From an uncultured Collinsella sp. (lineage in GTDB: Bacteria > Actinomycetota > Coriobacteriia > Coriobacteriales > Coriobacteriaceae), in the NCBI GenBank assembly GCA_900550965.1, contig URUC01000030.1, forward strand, positions 1 to 21,742: 21,742 bases of DNA. Reading direction: 5' to 3'. The position numbers and the translations under genes were made by a program. The notes beneath the pieces were generated by a model that saw nothing but the letters and a program-made list of their open reading frames with translations, ran no database searches and was not told the DNA's origin. Position 1 is the stretch's first letter. Each line of letters starts with the position of its first letter. Positions 13,432 to 21,136 of this stretch are shown here, piece after piece.

Positions 13432-14331
13432 TTAACGGGAATGTCCGAGCAGTGTCGGAGTCTCCATCTGGATTGTTCCGACTGGAACATCAGCCCGAAT
13501 ACACTGCATAGCGACTCCAACAAGAACGTCCCCGGCGTAATCCTTTCCAAGGCCCGCGACGGCTATCTTCTTCCTCCTTTTCGAGAGGTTCGCAATCTTC
13601 ATGCCGGCCTCTCTTGCCTTCTCGCCCGAATCCCCGTAGCCCTGCTCGGCCAGCCTCTCGAGGCTCTCCTTGGCGGCTTCAGCTTCCTTCCTGTTGCCCT
13701 TCTCGAGTATCGCGACGCTCGTCTTGTAGACCCTGTCCCTTCTGGATTCATCCAGGAACGCGGCATCTTCCAGATCCGCCATTTTCTCGCGCACGGCGCC
13801 GCAGTTCCAGCAGGTACCGCGCTTGAGGTTCACCGCACCGCAGCCGCACTGCCACCACCCGTCGTGTTCGGAATGGACGCCCGCGCATTTGAAGGTATCG
13901 GCCCCCATCTCGGAGAGCAGGACATCGCGTTCCGACTCCTCGACCCCGTTGAGTGCGAGTGGCGCGGGGCTATCGATGTCGATCGGGTCGCCGAAGGAGG
14001 TCTCGCCGTCCGCTCGGGTCACAACGGCACGCGAGCCGGTGATAACAGACAGCTTGATTCTCGCCGCCTTGGGCCTGAGCACCTCGCCGGCGGGCAGGTC
14101 GGCATCTAGGAGCGAGAAGTCGACGGTCTCCGTCTCCCCTCCCTCGCCCTCGAGCCCGACAGTGAACTCTATGTGGCTGATGGGTTTCGTCGATACGTTG
14201 ACGATCTTTGTTTGGAGGAAGCAGGCTCCCGTCTCGGTGTCTCTGGAGACTTGGATGGCTAACATCCTGACAGGGCAAAGCTCCTGCCAGGAGGGGTTGG
14301 CGTCGCGGTAGGCTATCTTGTATTTCGACAT
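13432..14331 (-). CDS. Zinc-ribbon protein of unknown function
   Basis: A 299-residue protein. Residues 1-130 look like a beta-rich domain (FLQTKIVNVSTKPISHIEFT). Then comes a zinc ribbon with two pairs of Cys, WWQCGCGAVN...GTCWNCGAVRE (about 158-180), followed by a charged helical part (DESRRDRVYKTSVAILEKGN). Related coriobacterial proteins would be expected to end in a membrane helix after the RRKKIAVAG run, but here the tail (to ETPTLLGHSR) is not hydrophobic, so the 3' end may have been altered by a frameshift or recombination. It follows the small membrane protein gene after 2 nt, so the two are translationally coupled. No function is assigned. Confidence 0.75.
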   Translation of the reverse strand: MSKYKIAYRDANPSWQELCPVRMLAIQVSRDTETGACFLQTKIVNVSTKPISHIEFTVGLEGEGGETETVDFSLLDADLPAGEVLRPKAARIKLSVITGSRAVVTRADGETSFGDPIDIDSPAPLALNGVEESERDVLLSEMGADTFKCAGVHSEHDGWWQCGCGAVNLKRGTCWNCGAVREKMADLEDAAFLDESRRDRVYKTSVAILEKGNRKEAEAAKESLERLAEQGYGDSGEKAREAGMKIANLSKRRKKIAVAGLGKDYAGDVLVGVAMQCIRADVPVGTIQMETPTLLGHSR

Positions 14332-14333
14332 TA

Positions 14334-14582
14334 CTACACCTCGGGCAGGGCGTCTTCGTCCCTTTGTGCGCTGGGCGCCGGTGCCGCTCGGTCGGGCGGA
14401 GCGCAGACGATCAGGCCGACCATGAGCGCGGTGCCGAAAAGGCCGATGAACCAGAGGATTCCCGCGCCATTGGTGTAATGCCCCTTGGCCCTGGCAATCT
14501 TAACGAGCTCCGCTACGCCGCAGATGTTGGCGGCGATCGCCAAGAGAGGCAGGAAGAAGATTATCAGCTCCAGGCTTCTCAT
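14334..14582 (-). CDS. Small two-helix membrane protein
   Basis: An 82-residue protein with helices LELIIFFLPLLAIAANICGV and ILWFIGLFGTALMVGLIVCA separated by a basic loop (KIARAKGHYTNG), and a Pro/Ala/acidic cytoplasmic tail. AAGGGA lies 7 nt before the ATG at 14582. A much longer frame continues upstream on this strand, but it is only the shadow of the pilin gene. Its stop lies 2 nt before the start of the zinc-ribbon gene. Function unknown; the pairing suggests a membrane complex. Confidence 0.75.
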   Translation of the reverse strand: MRSLELIIFFLPLLAIAANICGVAELVKIARAKGHYTNGAGILWFIGLFGTALMVGLIVCAPPDRAAPAPSAQRDEDALPEV

Positions 14583-14828
14583 TTTTGGTCCCTTCTTCTC
14601 GACCGCCCGCCTCGACACCGGCGGTCCTCCGTAACTTCCGGTAACACCAATTCTGCTGTCCTCACCTGCGGATTTGTTGAGCAACAAATTCGATTGTGTG
14701 AGCGGTCGGTTAATCTGCGCAGACGTTGGGCTAATTACTCTTTGCCGCTGCGGCAAGTCCAGCGCAACCTTTTGGAATAGTCCTACGCTCAAGCCGTTTC
14801 TATTCACCCTGAGCGAAGGGAGTCGCAT

Positions 14829-15845
14829 ATGCATGCAGCGGCAATTAACCTTCGGGGGGGGGTATCTCCTAGAGGTATCCGCCTTCGTGGACAATCTATC
14901 ATCGAGTACGTCCTGATTATCGCGGTCATCGGCCTGGTGATCGTGTTCGCGGGACCCAGCGTGGCCGGGGCCATCCGAAACCAGTTCAACCTGGTCGGCA
15001 ACACGGTGAACAGCGGGGCGACCGGTGGCGTCGAGGACGGTGGAACATCCGGTGGCGGCTCCACAGGGGCCGATTCCGCGACCGTCCAGGCGGCCATCGC
15101 CAAGGACGCGAAGGACTGGACGCTCGGTGAGCAGAAGGCCGTGGCAGAGGACATCGCCACGAAGGGCAAGGCGTCTCCCGCCTACGCCAAGGCGAAGGCC
15201 GCCATGGATGCCGGCACCAAGTTCACGATGAAGCTCACCGATGGGAAGACGCTCGAATACCGCATCATCGGCATCAACCATGACGATTTGGCCGACGGCT
15301 CGGGCTAGGCGGGGCTGACGTTCCTCACCACCTCGACAGGTATTTCGCCCCGCATGAACGCCACCGACACCAACGCCGGTGGCTGGGAGAAGTCGGAGCT
15401 CCGTGCGAAGATGAACTCCGGCGAGATCTGGAGCCTCATGCCGCCCGATTTCCAGTCCAAGGTGAAGACCGTCAGGAAGCTCACGAACAACGTCGGCGGA
15501 ATCGATAAGAACGCCGCCGTAACCGCGACCTCGGACAGGCTGTCCCTTCTCAGCTACTCCGAGATCGCGCCCTGCACCTCCCATTGGACCTCCGATTTCA
15601 CTTCCCTTTGGGCCTCTGACTACCCCTGGAGTTCCTCCGAGGGTAGCCAGTACGAGGCCTTCAAGGGCAAGGTGACGAATAACGATAATCCCAACTCTGC
15701 CATTGCCATTAGCAGCTTATGGTGGGAGCGTTCGGTGTTACCGAAACTTTCTGCGTACTTCCTCGACGTCACCGGTACTGGCAGGCCGTCGCGTGGCGAC
15801 GACGCGAGCGCTTCGCTTTGCGTCTGCCCCGCTTGGTGCTTCTAG
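14829..15845 (+). pseudogene. Flp-type pilin fused to a DUF6273 domain, interrupted by TAG
   Basis: The frame starts at ATG 14829 (AAGGGAG 6 nt upstream). It carries a type IV-like prepilin motif, RLRGQSIIEYVLIIAVIGL, with cleavage expected at G/Q and Glu at +5 as in Flp/Tad pilins. A Gly/Ser/Thr linker follows, then a DUF6273 domain (FTMKLTDGKTLEYRIIGINH ... DLADGSG). There TAG (15306-15308) interrupts, but the same frame runs on with AGLTFLTTSTGISPRMNATD, TNAGGWEKSELRAKMNSGEI and the typical end (PSRGDDASASLCVCPAWCF) to 15845. Relatives have Lys at the stop position, so AAG-to-TAG is the simplest change. The short form (159 residues) may still be a pilin. A G9 tract lies in codons 9-11. Confidence 0.75.
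14854..14862 (+). repeat. Poly-G tract (G9) in the pilin leader
   Basis: Nine consecutive G lie in codons 9-12 of the pilin gene, before the prepilin cleavage site. A change of one G would shift the frame and abolish the product. Tracts of this length are prone to slipped-strand mispairing, so phase variation is likely. Confidence 0.75.
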
Positions 15846-15863
15846 CCTGTCTTCTAGCTTGTC
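15840..15863 (+). repeat. Two tandem 12-nt repeats at the pilin stop
   Basis: TTCTAGCCTGTC is followed directly by TTCTAGCTTGTC and a partial third unit TAGCG. The first unit contains the TAG stop of the DUF6273 gene. Confidence 0.6.
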
Positions 15864-15868
15864 TAGCG

Positions 15869-15903
15869 AAAAGCCTGCGCAACTTCGCGCGGGCTTTTCT
15901 TTT
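15869..15903 (+). terminator. Rho-independent terminator of the pilin gene
   Basis: AAAAGCC-T-GCGC pairs with GCGC-G-GGCTTTT around AACTTC, followed by CTTTT. It lies 23 nt after the stop at 15845. Confidence 0.8.
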
Positions 15904-16322
15904 GGCGGTTACTCGAACGGTCTGATGTTCGTGGCACAGGTAGTCGGGTTGAGGGGAAATGGGGTTACACAGCGGCTCTCAGAGCGCCCGCCGCACTCCC
16001 CCGCCATTACCCTGCGGCGTCCTCGTATAGAGCCCATCCTGCTTGGCGTTTCGTTGCAACAGCCCACTTGTCCACCGATCAAGTGAACTACTGGAATAAA
16101 TACAGCGACACGCTTGTCCGTTATAGTCGCTATATCTGTGTTAATCGCCGCGATAAATACAGCCTGTACTCGGCTGCATACCAGCTACGCGTATGTAGAT
16201 TCATATCGCGTTAATAAATCGGCTCAAGCGTGTGCAAAACGCGCAAGTAGCCGCAAAAAGCGAGTATCGCGCAGGTAGATTTTTGACACCCTGTTGCTTA
16301 CTTAAAATTAAGCAATTGCTTA
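15904..16322. other. Gene-free A+T-richer stretch at the right edge of the accessory block
   Basis: No supported gene is seen. It holds a direct repeat ATAAATACAGC (16096-16106 and 16153-16163), a palindrome TATAG-TCG-CTATA (16122-16134) and a cluster of TTGCTTA motifs near its right end. It lies between the pilin terminator and the tRNA-Pro terminator. Confidence 0.5.
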
Positions 16323-16323
16323 A
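16294..16323. promoter_or_regulatory. Clustered TTGCTTA inverted repeats
   Basis: TTGCTTA and TAAGCAA face each other across CTTAAAAT, followed at once by the perfect 16-nt palindrome TTAAGCAATTGCTTAA (16308-16323). Three alternating copies of one 7-mer look like a protein-binding site, although no gene starts nearby. TTGACA at about 16283 adds a possible -35. Confidence 0.4.
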
Positions 16324-16324
16324 A

Positions 16325-16355
16325 ACAAAAAAGGTCAGGCACTAGGTGCCTGACC
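16325..16355 (-). terminator. Rho-independent terminator of tRNA-Pro
   Basis: GGTCAGGCAC pairs perfectly over 10 bp with GTGCCTGACC around a 3-nt loop. On the minus strand it is followed by TTTTTTGTTTT. It begins 11 nt after the tRNA end. Confidence 0.9.
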
Positions 16356-16365
16356 TGCAAACTTC

Positions 16366-16442
<77 letters not shown>

Positions 16443-16481
16443 AAGCTTTTGTTTGTTGCTCTGCTCTCGCTCGCAACAGGG

Positions 16482-16487
16482 AGTATA
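16482..16487 (-). promoter_or_regulatory. Possible -10 element for tRNA-Pro
   Basis: TATACT on the minus strand lies 40 nt before the tRNA 5' end in an A+T-rich gap. No clear -35 sits at 16-18 nt; TTGCAC is 21 nt away. Confidence 0.35.
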
Positions 16488-16522
16488 TTAACCCGAAACT
16501 TTAGACTTGTGCAAGAACTTTT

Positions 16523-17737
16523 TTACAAATTTTGAAGCAAGTCCAAAATTGTATCTGCGAGCTGGGGTTTTGTTAGAACGGGAAGTTCTTGCGTACCCGT
16601 TGTGCTCACAATCCAGGCCTTGTTGGTATCGGTTCCAAAGCCCGAATCGGCGCGTGAGACATCGTTGGCGATAATGGCATCGCAACCCTTGCGGTCGAGC
16701 TTTCGCTGTGCGTACTCCACGACGTTATCGGTCTCGGCTGCAAATCCGATTACACAGCGCTCGCCTTTCTGGCGCGAGAGCTCAGCCAAAATATCGACCG
16801 TTTCGACAAGCTCGATGCGATCCAGGCGCTCGTTGGCCTTTTTGAGTTTATGGTCCGCCGGGGCCGCCGGCGTGTAGTCGGCGACGGCGGCGGCGCAAAT
16901 GGCCGCGTCGGCCGTCTGGAAGGCGCTCAGCGCTGCCTTGAGCATTTCTGAGGCGGTCTGTACGTGCACGCACTCCACACCGCGGGGAACATCGAGCGAT
17001 GTCGGTCCCAGCACGAGCGTGACGGCGGCACCGCGACGTGCGGCCTCCCCCGCCAGGGCGATGCCCATCTTGCCCGAAGAACGGTTGCCAATGAATCGCA
17101 CCGGGTCGATCGGCTCGTGCGTGGGGCCGGCGGTGATGACGATGCGCTTGCCCGTCAGGTCTTGCGGCACGGGGTTGAGCACCTCACAGACAGCCTCGAC
17201 GATGTCCTCGGGCTCGCTCATGCGGCCCGTGTCCACGTCGCCGCACGCAAGGTAGCCGCTGCCGGGTCCCACCACGTGAACGCCGCGGTCGCGCAACGTG
17301 GCCATGTTGGCCTGTGTGGCCGGTGCCTTCCACATGCCATTGTTCATGGCCGGTGCGATCACGATGGGGCGCGGCGTGGCAAGCAGCGTGGTGGAGATGA
17401 GGTCGTCGGCGATGCCGTTGGCCATCTTGGCGATGATATTGGCCGTCGCAGGCGCCACGACCACCAGATCGGGCTCCTGCGCAAGCGAGATATGGTGGAT
17501 GGGGTCAGACGGGTCGTCGAATAGCCCAACCGCGACCGGCTCATTGGTGAGCGCGCGGAACGTGAGCGGGCCCACGAACTCCGTGGCATGCTCGCTCATA
17601 ACGACTTTGACACGTGCGCCGCGCTTTTGCAGCAGGCGCACGATATTGCACGACTTATAGGCGGCGATCCCGCCGGTAATGCCCAGCAGGATCGTTTTTC
17701 CCTCAAGTTGCATTGAATTGTTGGATGCCGCCGTCAT
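16523..17737 (-). CDS. coaBC: Phosphopantothenoylcysteine decarboxylase / phosphopantothenate-cysteine ligase
   Basis: A bifunctional enzyme of coenzyme A synthesis, 404 residues. The N-terminal CoaC flavoprotein (about 1-190) shows GITGGIAAYKS, the catalytic His of PIHHIS (81-82), PAMNNGMW (129-136) and the active Cys of GYLACGD (165). The C-terminal CoaB ligase (about 195-404) shows ITAGPTHEPIDPVRFIGNRS, ADYTP and the Lys box DHKLKKANERL. Together they join cysteine to 4'-phosphopantothenate and decarboxylate the product. The ATG at 17737 lies 2 nt after the stop of the zinc-ribbon gene, with AGGAAG upstream; an internal ATG at 17713 has no site. It is the last gene of the operon from gpsA. 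Confidence 0.95.
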   Translation of the reverse strand: MTAASNNSMQLEGKTILLGITGGIAAYKSCNIVRLLQKRGARVKVVMSEHATEFVGPLTFRALTNEPVAVGLFDDPSDPIHHISLAQEPDLVVVAPATANIIAKMANGIADDLISTTLLATPRPIVIAPAMNNGMWKAPATQANMATLRDRGVHVVGPGSGYLACGDVDTGRMSEPEDIVEAVCEVLNPVPQDLTGKRIVITAGPTHEPIDPVRFIGNRSSGKMGIALAGEAARRGAAVTLVLGPTSLDVPRGVECVHVQTASEMLKAALSAFQTADAAICAAAVADYTPAAPADHKLKKANERLDRIELVETVDILAELSRQKGERCVIGFAAETDNVVEYAQRKLDRKGCDAIIANDVSRADSGFGTDTNKAWIVSTTGTQELPVLTKPQLADTILDLLQNL

Positions 17738-17739
17738 CG

Positions 17740-18459
17740 CTAGGCTTCCTTGCTCGGGAGCACCAGGAGGCGGTGGCAGTACGGACAGTGCGTAATCTCG
17801 CTACCGTCGTGGTTGAGGTCGCTCATGGACGAAGCCTGCAGCGCGGTGTGGCAGACCGTAGGGATGTTACCCTGGATGGTCTCAACAGCCAGGCCGCGGA
17901 ACTGCTTGAGCAGGCGCTCGTAGTCGGTGAGCACGTCGGTCGGCAGCGTAGCGGCAAGGGCGGTGCGCTCCTTGGTGGCGGCGTCAATCTGGGCCTGCAG
18001 GTCGGCGGCCTTGGCGCGGGCGGCCTTGGTATCGGCCTTCACGCCCTCCTCGAATTTGGCGATGATGGCCTGCGCGCGAGTCTCGCGGTCGAGCGCCTCC
18101 TTATGGGCGACAACGACGTCCTTGCGAGTGTGCTCGATCTTGTCCAGGCGCTTGGCCAGGGTGGAAAGCTCGTTCTCCAGGTCCTGCACCTCGCGGTAGT
18201 CGGAACCGTCGACGTGACGCTTCTTGGCAGCCTCGATGGCGTTATTGGTCTGGATCTCGGTAGTGTTGAGATCGTCGAGCTCAATGTCCAGATCCTTGCG
18301 TTGGGCGTAGAGCTTGGTCATCTCGGACTTGAGCTTCACATAGGTCTTGCGCTTGGAAGCGAGCTCCTTGAGCTTCGGCATATTGGCAAGTTCGCTCTTG
18401 TTGCGGGCGAGCTCCAAATCGATCTGTTGCAGCTTGAGTAGCGTAGCGCCGGCGCTCAT
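17740..18459 (-). CDS. C4-type zinc-ribbon coiled-coil protein (CdsZ/DUF164 family)
   Basis: A 239-residue protein: a long coiled-coil (about 1-180, rich in Lys, Glu, Ala and Leu heptads) and a C-terminal zinc ribbon, as in H. pylori HP0958 and actinobacterial relatives that lie next to Nif3 genes. The usual first CxxC knuckle is changed here to PTVCH, leaving one Cys, while the second, HCPYCH, is intact. Zinc binding may therefore use His or be weakened. The start at 18459 has AAAGGAGAG 6 nt upstream and overlaps the Nif3 stop as ATGA; an in-frame ATG further up is less likely. The family is linked to RNA or protein binding, without a firm role here. Confidence 0.85.
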   Translation of the reverse strand: MSAGATLLKLQQIDLELARNKSELANMPKLKELASKRKTYVKLKSEMTKLYAQRKDLDIELDDLNTTEIQTNNAIEAAKKRHVDGSDYREVQDLENELSTLAKRLDKIEHTRKDVVVAHKEALDRETRAQAIIAKFEEGVKADTKAARAKAADLQAQIDAATKERTALAATLPTDVLTDYERLLKQFRGLAVETIQGNIPTVCHTALQASSMSDLNHDGSEITHCPYCHRLLVLPSKEA

Positions 18460-19265
18460 AAGTTCTCTCCTTTTGTCACAGTCCACCATTGGCAAGGGTT
18501 CAGTATTTTAATCGCATGACGGGGGTCGACCCCGGCGTCAAGTGCAGAGTTCATCAAGATATCCACGAACGGCTCTTCGGAGCGGTCGTGGCCGAGCAGA
18601 ATCACGCTCAGGCCACGCAAGGCAAGGTCCTGCGCCACGTGGTATCCCGCCTCGCCCGTCACGATAACATCTGCGTTGGCAGCGATGGCAAGCTCTCCAA
18701 AGTCGCCCAGGGAGCCGCCCAATAAGGCGACGGTGCGGCACGGGTGCTCGGCCTCGCCCCACACGCGCGGGTCGCTGCCAAACGCCGTGGCAGCACGGGT
18801 GGCAAGATGGCGCAGCGTGCACGGGTCGTTGAGCGTTGCAAGCACGCCCAGGCCGGTGGCCTCGGGGTCGTCCACGTGCTCCAGTGAGCTTACGTGCTTT
18901 GCGCCTAGCAAATCGCTCAGGCGAACGCGCGCTTCGTGCGAGCGGTCCAGGTTGGTGTGAAGCGAGATGATGCTCACGCCGCAACGAGCTGCCTCGTACA
19001 GCGCGGCGCTACACTGGGGACGCGCGGAATCAGCCGGACAAAAGGCCTCGGGCGCCTTGATATAGATGGGATGATGCGTCAGCAGCACGTTGGCGCCGGA
19101 CTCAAGGGCGCGGTGCACGTTGGCCTCGGTCGCGTCGAGTGCGCAGGCAACACCGGTGATCTCGGCAGCAGGATCTCCCACAGATAGCCCAACATGATCC
19201 CAGCCCTCGGCGTCCGTCTTGGGATAGCGTGCCAGTAGGGCGCGCTCGAGCTCGGCGACGATCAT
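18456..19265 (-). CDS. Nif3-like dinuclear metal center protein
   Basis: A 269-residue member of the Nif3/YbgI/YqfO family, which forms toroidal hexamers with a two-metal site. Visible metal-site motifs are GWDHVGLSVGDP, THHPIYIK (His pair at 64-65), LHTNLD and GHDRSEEPF near the C-terminus. The biochemical role is unsettled; GTP cyclohydrolase-like (FolE2-like) and metal chaperone roles have been proposed. It has no inserted PII-like domain, so it is the short form. Both ends overlap neighbours as ATGA (cysteine desulfurase upstream, zinc ribbon downstream), showing tight translational coupling. Confidence 0.92.
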   Translation of the reverse strand: MIVAELERALLARYPKTDAEGWDHVGLSVGDPAAEITGVACALDATEANVHRALESGANVLLTHHPIYIKAPEAFCPADSARPQCSAALYEAARCGVSIISLHTNLDRSHEARVRLSDLLGAKHVSSLEHVDDPEATGLGVLATLNDPCTLRHLATRAATAFGSDPRVWGEAEHPCRTVALLGGSLGDFGELAIAANADVIVTGEAGYHVAQDLALRGLSVILLGHDRSEEPFVDILMNSALDAGVDPRHAIKILNPCQWWTVTKGENL

Positions 19266-20440
19266 ACGGCACCTACGATCGAGAGCAGCGTCTGGGCAAA
19301 GTCGTCCAGGTCGTCTGGATTCACGCGATCATCGAAGGAGATGCGCAAGGCACCCAGCGCCTGTTCGCGGCCGATGCCCATCGCGCTGAGCACGTGGCTC
19401 GGGTCCATGCTGCCACTCGAGCATGCCGAGCCTGCCGACACCTCAAAGCCGGCGGCGTCGAGCTTGATGATGAGTTCCTCGGAGTCCATGCCGTCAATGT
19501 AGATCGATACCATGCCGGGCAGACGGTCGGCTTGCGCGTAGTCACCCATGGTGGCGTGAATGCGCTGGTGGGCCGTAAGCGTGGCGTAGAGCTTGTCGGA
19601 AAGGGCTTGCAGCTTCGCGCGCTCCTGAGCCACATGGGGCGTCAGAGACGAGGCGGCAGCGGCAAAGGCGAGCTGCGTGCGCAGGTCTTGCGTGCCGGCA
19701 CGACGTCCGGCTTCCTGTCCGCCGCCAAAGATGCGCGGGCGCAGCGGCGTGCGGTTCTTAAGGTAGAGCGCGCCGGATGCCACGGGGCCACCGATCTTGT
19801 GCGCGGCAACGGTCATGGCGTCAACTCCCAGCTCGGTGACATCGAGCGGAATATGCAGATACCCCTGGATGGCATCGGTGTGGAACGGGGCGCCAACGGT
19901 ATGCGCGGCCGCGGCAAGCTCGCGGATGGGCTGCACCACGCCGGTCTCGTTGTTGGCAACCATGATGCTCACGAGCGCCACGTCGTCGCCTAGTAGCTCG
20001 ACAAGCGCGGCAGGCTCAATGTAGCCCGCGCGGCAGGGCTGCACCAGGTCGACGGAAAAGCCGGCGGCACGCAGCAATGGCAGGTTGTCCAGAATCGAAT
20101 CGTGCTCGATGGCAGATACGATCACGCGGTTGCGTTTACGGTCGCGCTGACGGGCGCCCTCGGCAAGACCGAGGAGCGCAAGTTGGTTTGCCTCGGTACC
20201 GCCGTTGGTCAAGATGATCTCGGACGGACGGACGCGCGCGCCAAAGCTGCGGGCAATCTCGCGACGCGCGACTTCAAGGCGCGCAGCGGCCTTGCGGCCG
20301 AGCGAATGCAGCGAGTTGGGGTTGACGCCGGCAAGCTCGCTGTCGTCGTACTCGCGCTGCGCAAGGAGCGCCTCGGCGCGCATGGGCGTCGAGGCGGCAT
20401 AGTCAAGATTCACGGGTATGCGGTTTTGACCTGCGGTCAT
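19262..20440 (-). CDS. Cysteine desulfurase (NifS/IscS class)
   Basis: A PLP enzyme of 392 residues that takes sulfur from cysteine for Fe-S clusters, thiolated tRNA or cofactors. Landmarks are LDYAASTPM at the N-terminus, TNGGTEAN (PLP phosphate site), IEHDSI with the His stacking on PLP (113), VANNETG, the PLP Lys in VAAHKIGGP (215), and the catalytic Cys in SAGSACSSGSMDPSH (340). The loop is of the IscS/NifS type rather than SufS. No IscU-like scaffold is visible, so the use could be tRNA thiolation (no mnmA is in the window) or Fe-S assembly. GGAGG lies 11 nt before the ATG, inside the end of rpe. Confidence 0.93.
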   Translation of the reverse strand: MTAGQNRIPVNLDYAASTPMRAEALLAQREYDDSELAGVNPNSLHSLGRKAAARLEVARREIARSFGARVRPSEIILTNGGTEANQLALLGLAEGARQRDRKRNRVIVSAIEHDSILDNLPLLRAAGFSVDLVQPCRAGYIEPAALVELLGDDVALVSIMVANNETGVVQPIRELAAAAHTVGAPFHTDAIQGYLHIPLDVTELGVDAMTVAAHKIGGPVASGALYLKNRTPLRPRIFGGGQEAGRRAGTQDLRTQLAFAAAASSLTPHVAQERAKLQALSDKLYATLTAHQRIHATMGDYAQADRLPGMVSIYIDGMDSEELIIKLDAAGFEVSAGSACSSGSMDPSHVLSAMGIGREQALGALRISFDDRVNPDDLDDFAQTLLSIVGAV

Positions 20441-20446
20441 AAGGGT

Positions 20447-21118
20447 TTATGCCTCCTGTGCGGCCTCGTTGCCCAGCTTCTGCAGCAGCGCAACCTCGGC
20501 AGCGGGATCTTCGGACTTAAATACGGCAGAACCGGCCACGAGCACGTTGGCGCCGGCCTTGACGACCTCGACAATGTTCTTGGAAGAAATGCCACCGTCG
20601 ACCTCGATGAGGGGCGAAACGCCGTGACGCTCGCACATGGCCCTGAGCTCGTGGAGCTTAGCGATGGTGCCCGGGATAAAGCTCTGACCGCCAAAGCCCG
20701 GGTTCACGCTCATGAGCAGCACCATATCGACGACATCAATGATGCTCTCGAGTACGCACACGGGGGTGGCGGGGTTGAGCACCACGCCGGCCTTGACGCC
20801 GCGCTGCTGCAGATGCGTGAGCGTGCGGTGCAGGTGTGTGGAGGCCTCGTAGTGCACGGTGATCATATCGGCACCAGCGTCGGCATACCAATCGACGGTC
20901 TCGTCGGGGTTCGACACCATGAGGTGAGCGTCGACCGGCACGTCGGTGGAGCGCTTGACGGCCTTGAGGATATCAACGCCAAAGGTGAGGTTGCCGGTAA
21001 AGTGACCGTCCATGACGTCGAAGTGCACGTAGTCGGCACCGGCGATCTTATCGAGTTCGCCCTTAAGGTTGGCCATGTCGGCCGAAAGGACGGACGGAGC
21101 GATTTTAATGGAACCCAT
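20447..21118 (-). CDS. rpe: Ribulose-phosphate 3-epimerase
   Basis: A 223-residue TIM-barrel enzyme of the pentose phosphate pathway that interconverts ribulose 5-phosphate and xylulose 5-phosphate. Signatures are IAPSVLSADMANL (catalytic Ser/Asp), HFDVMDGHF (metal His and Asp), DAHLMVSNP, MSVNPGFGGQSF and EVDGGIS with the second catalytic Asp. The length is standard. AGAAAGG lies 8-9 nt before the ATG. It is 18 nt downstream of gpsA and 6 nt upstream of the cysteine desulfurase, so co-transcription is near certain. Confidence 0.96.
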   Translation of the reverse strand: MGSIKIAPSVLSADMANLKGELDKIAGADYVHFDVMDGHFTGNLTFGVDILKAVKRSTDVPVDAHLMVSNPDETVDWYADAGADMITVHYEASTHLHRTLTHLQQRGVKAGVVLNPATPVCVLESIIDVVDMVLLMSVNPGFGGQSFIPGTIAKLHELRAMCERHGVSPLIEVDGGISSKNIVEVVKAGANVLVAGSAVFKSEDPAAEVALLQKLGNEAAQEA

Positions 21119-21136
21119 GGTAGTAGCCTTTCTGCG

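Noticed and set aside
14583..15584. Upstream part of the minus-strand frame that ends at 14334
   Set aside because: Only the last 82 residues look like a membrane protein with its own ribosome binding site. The rest is antisense to the pilin gene.
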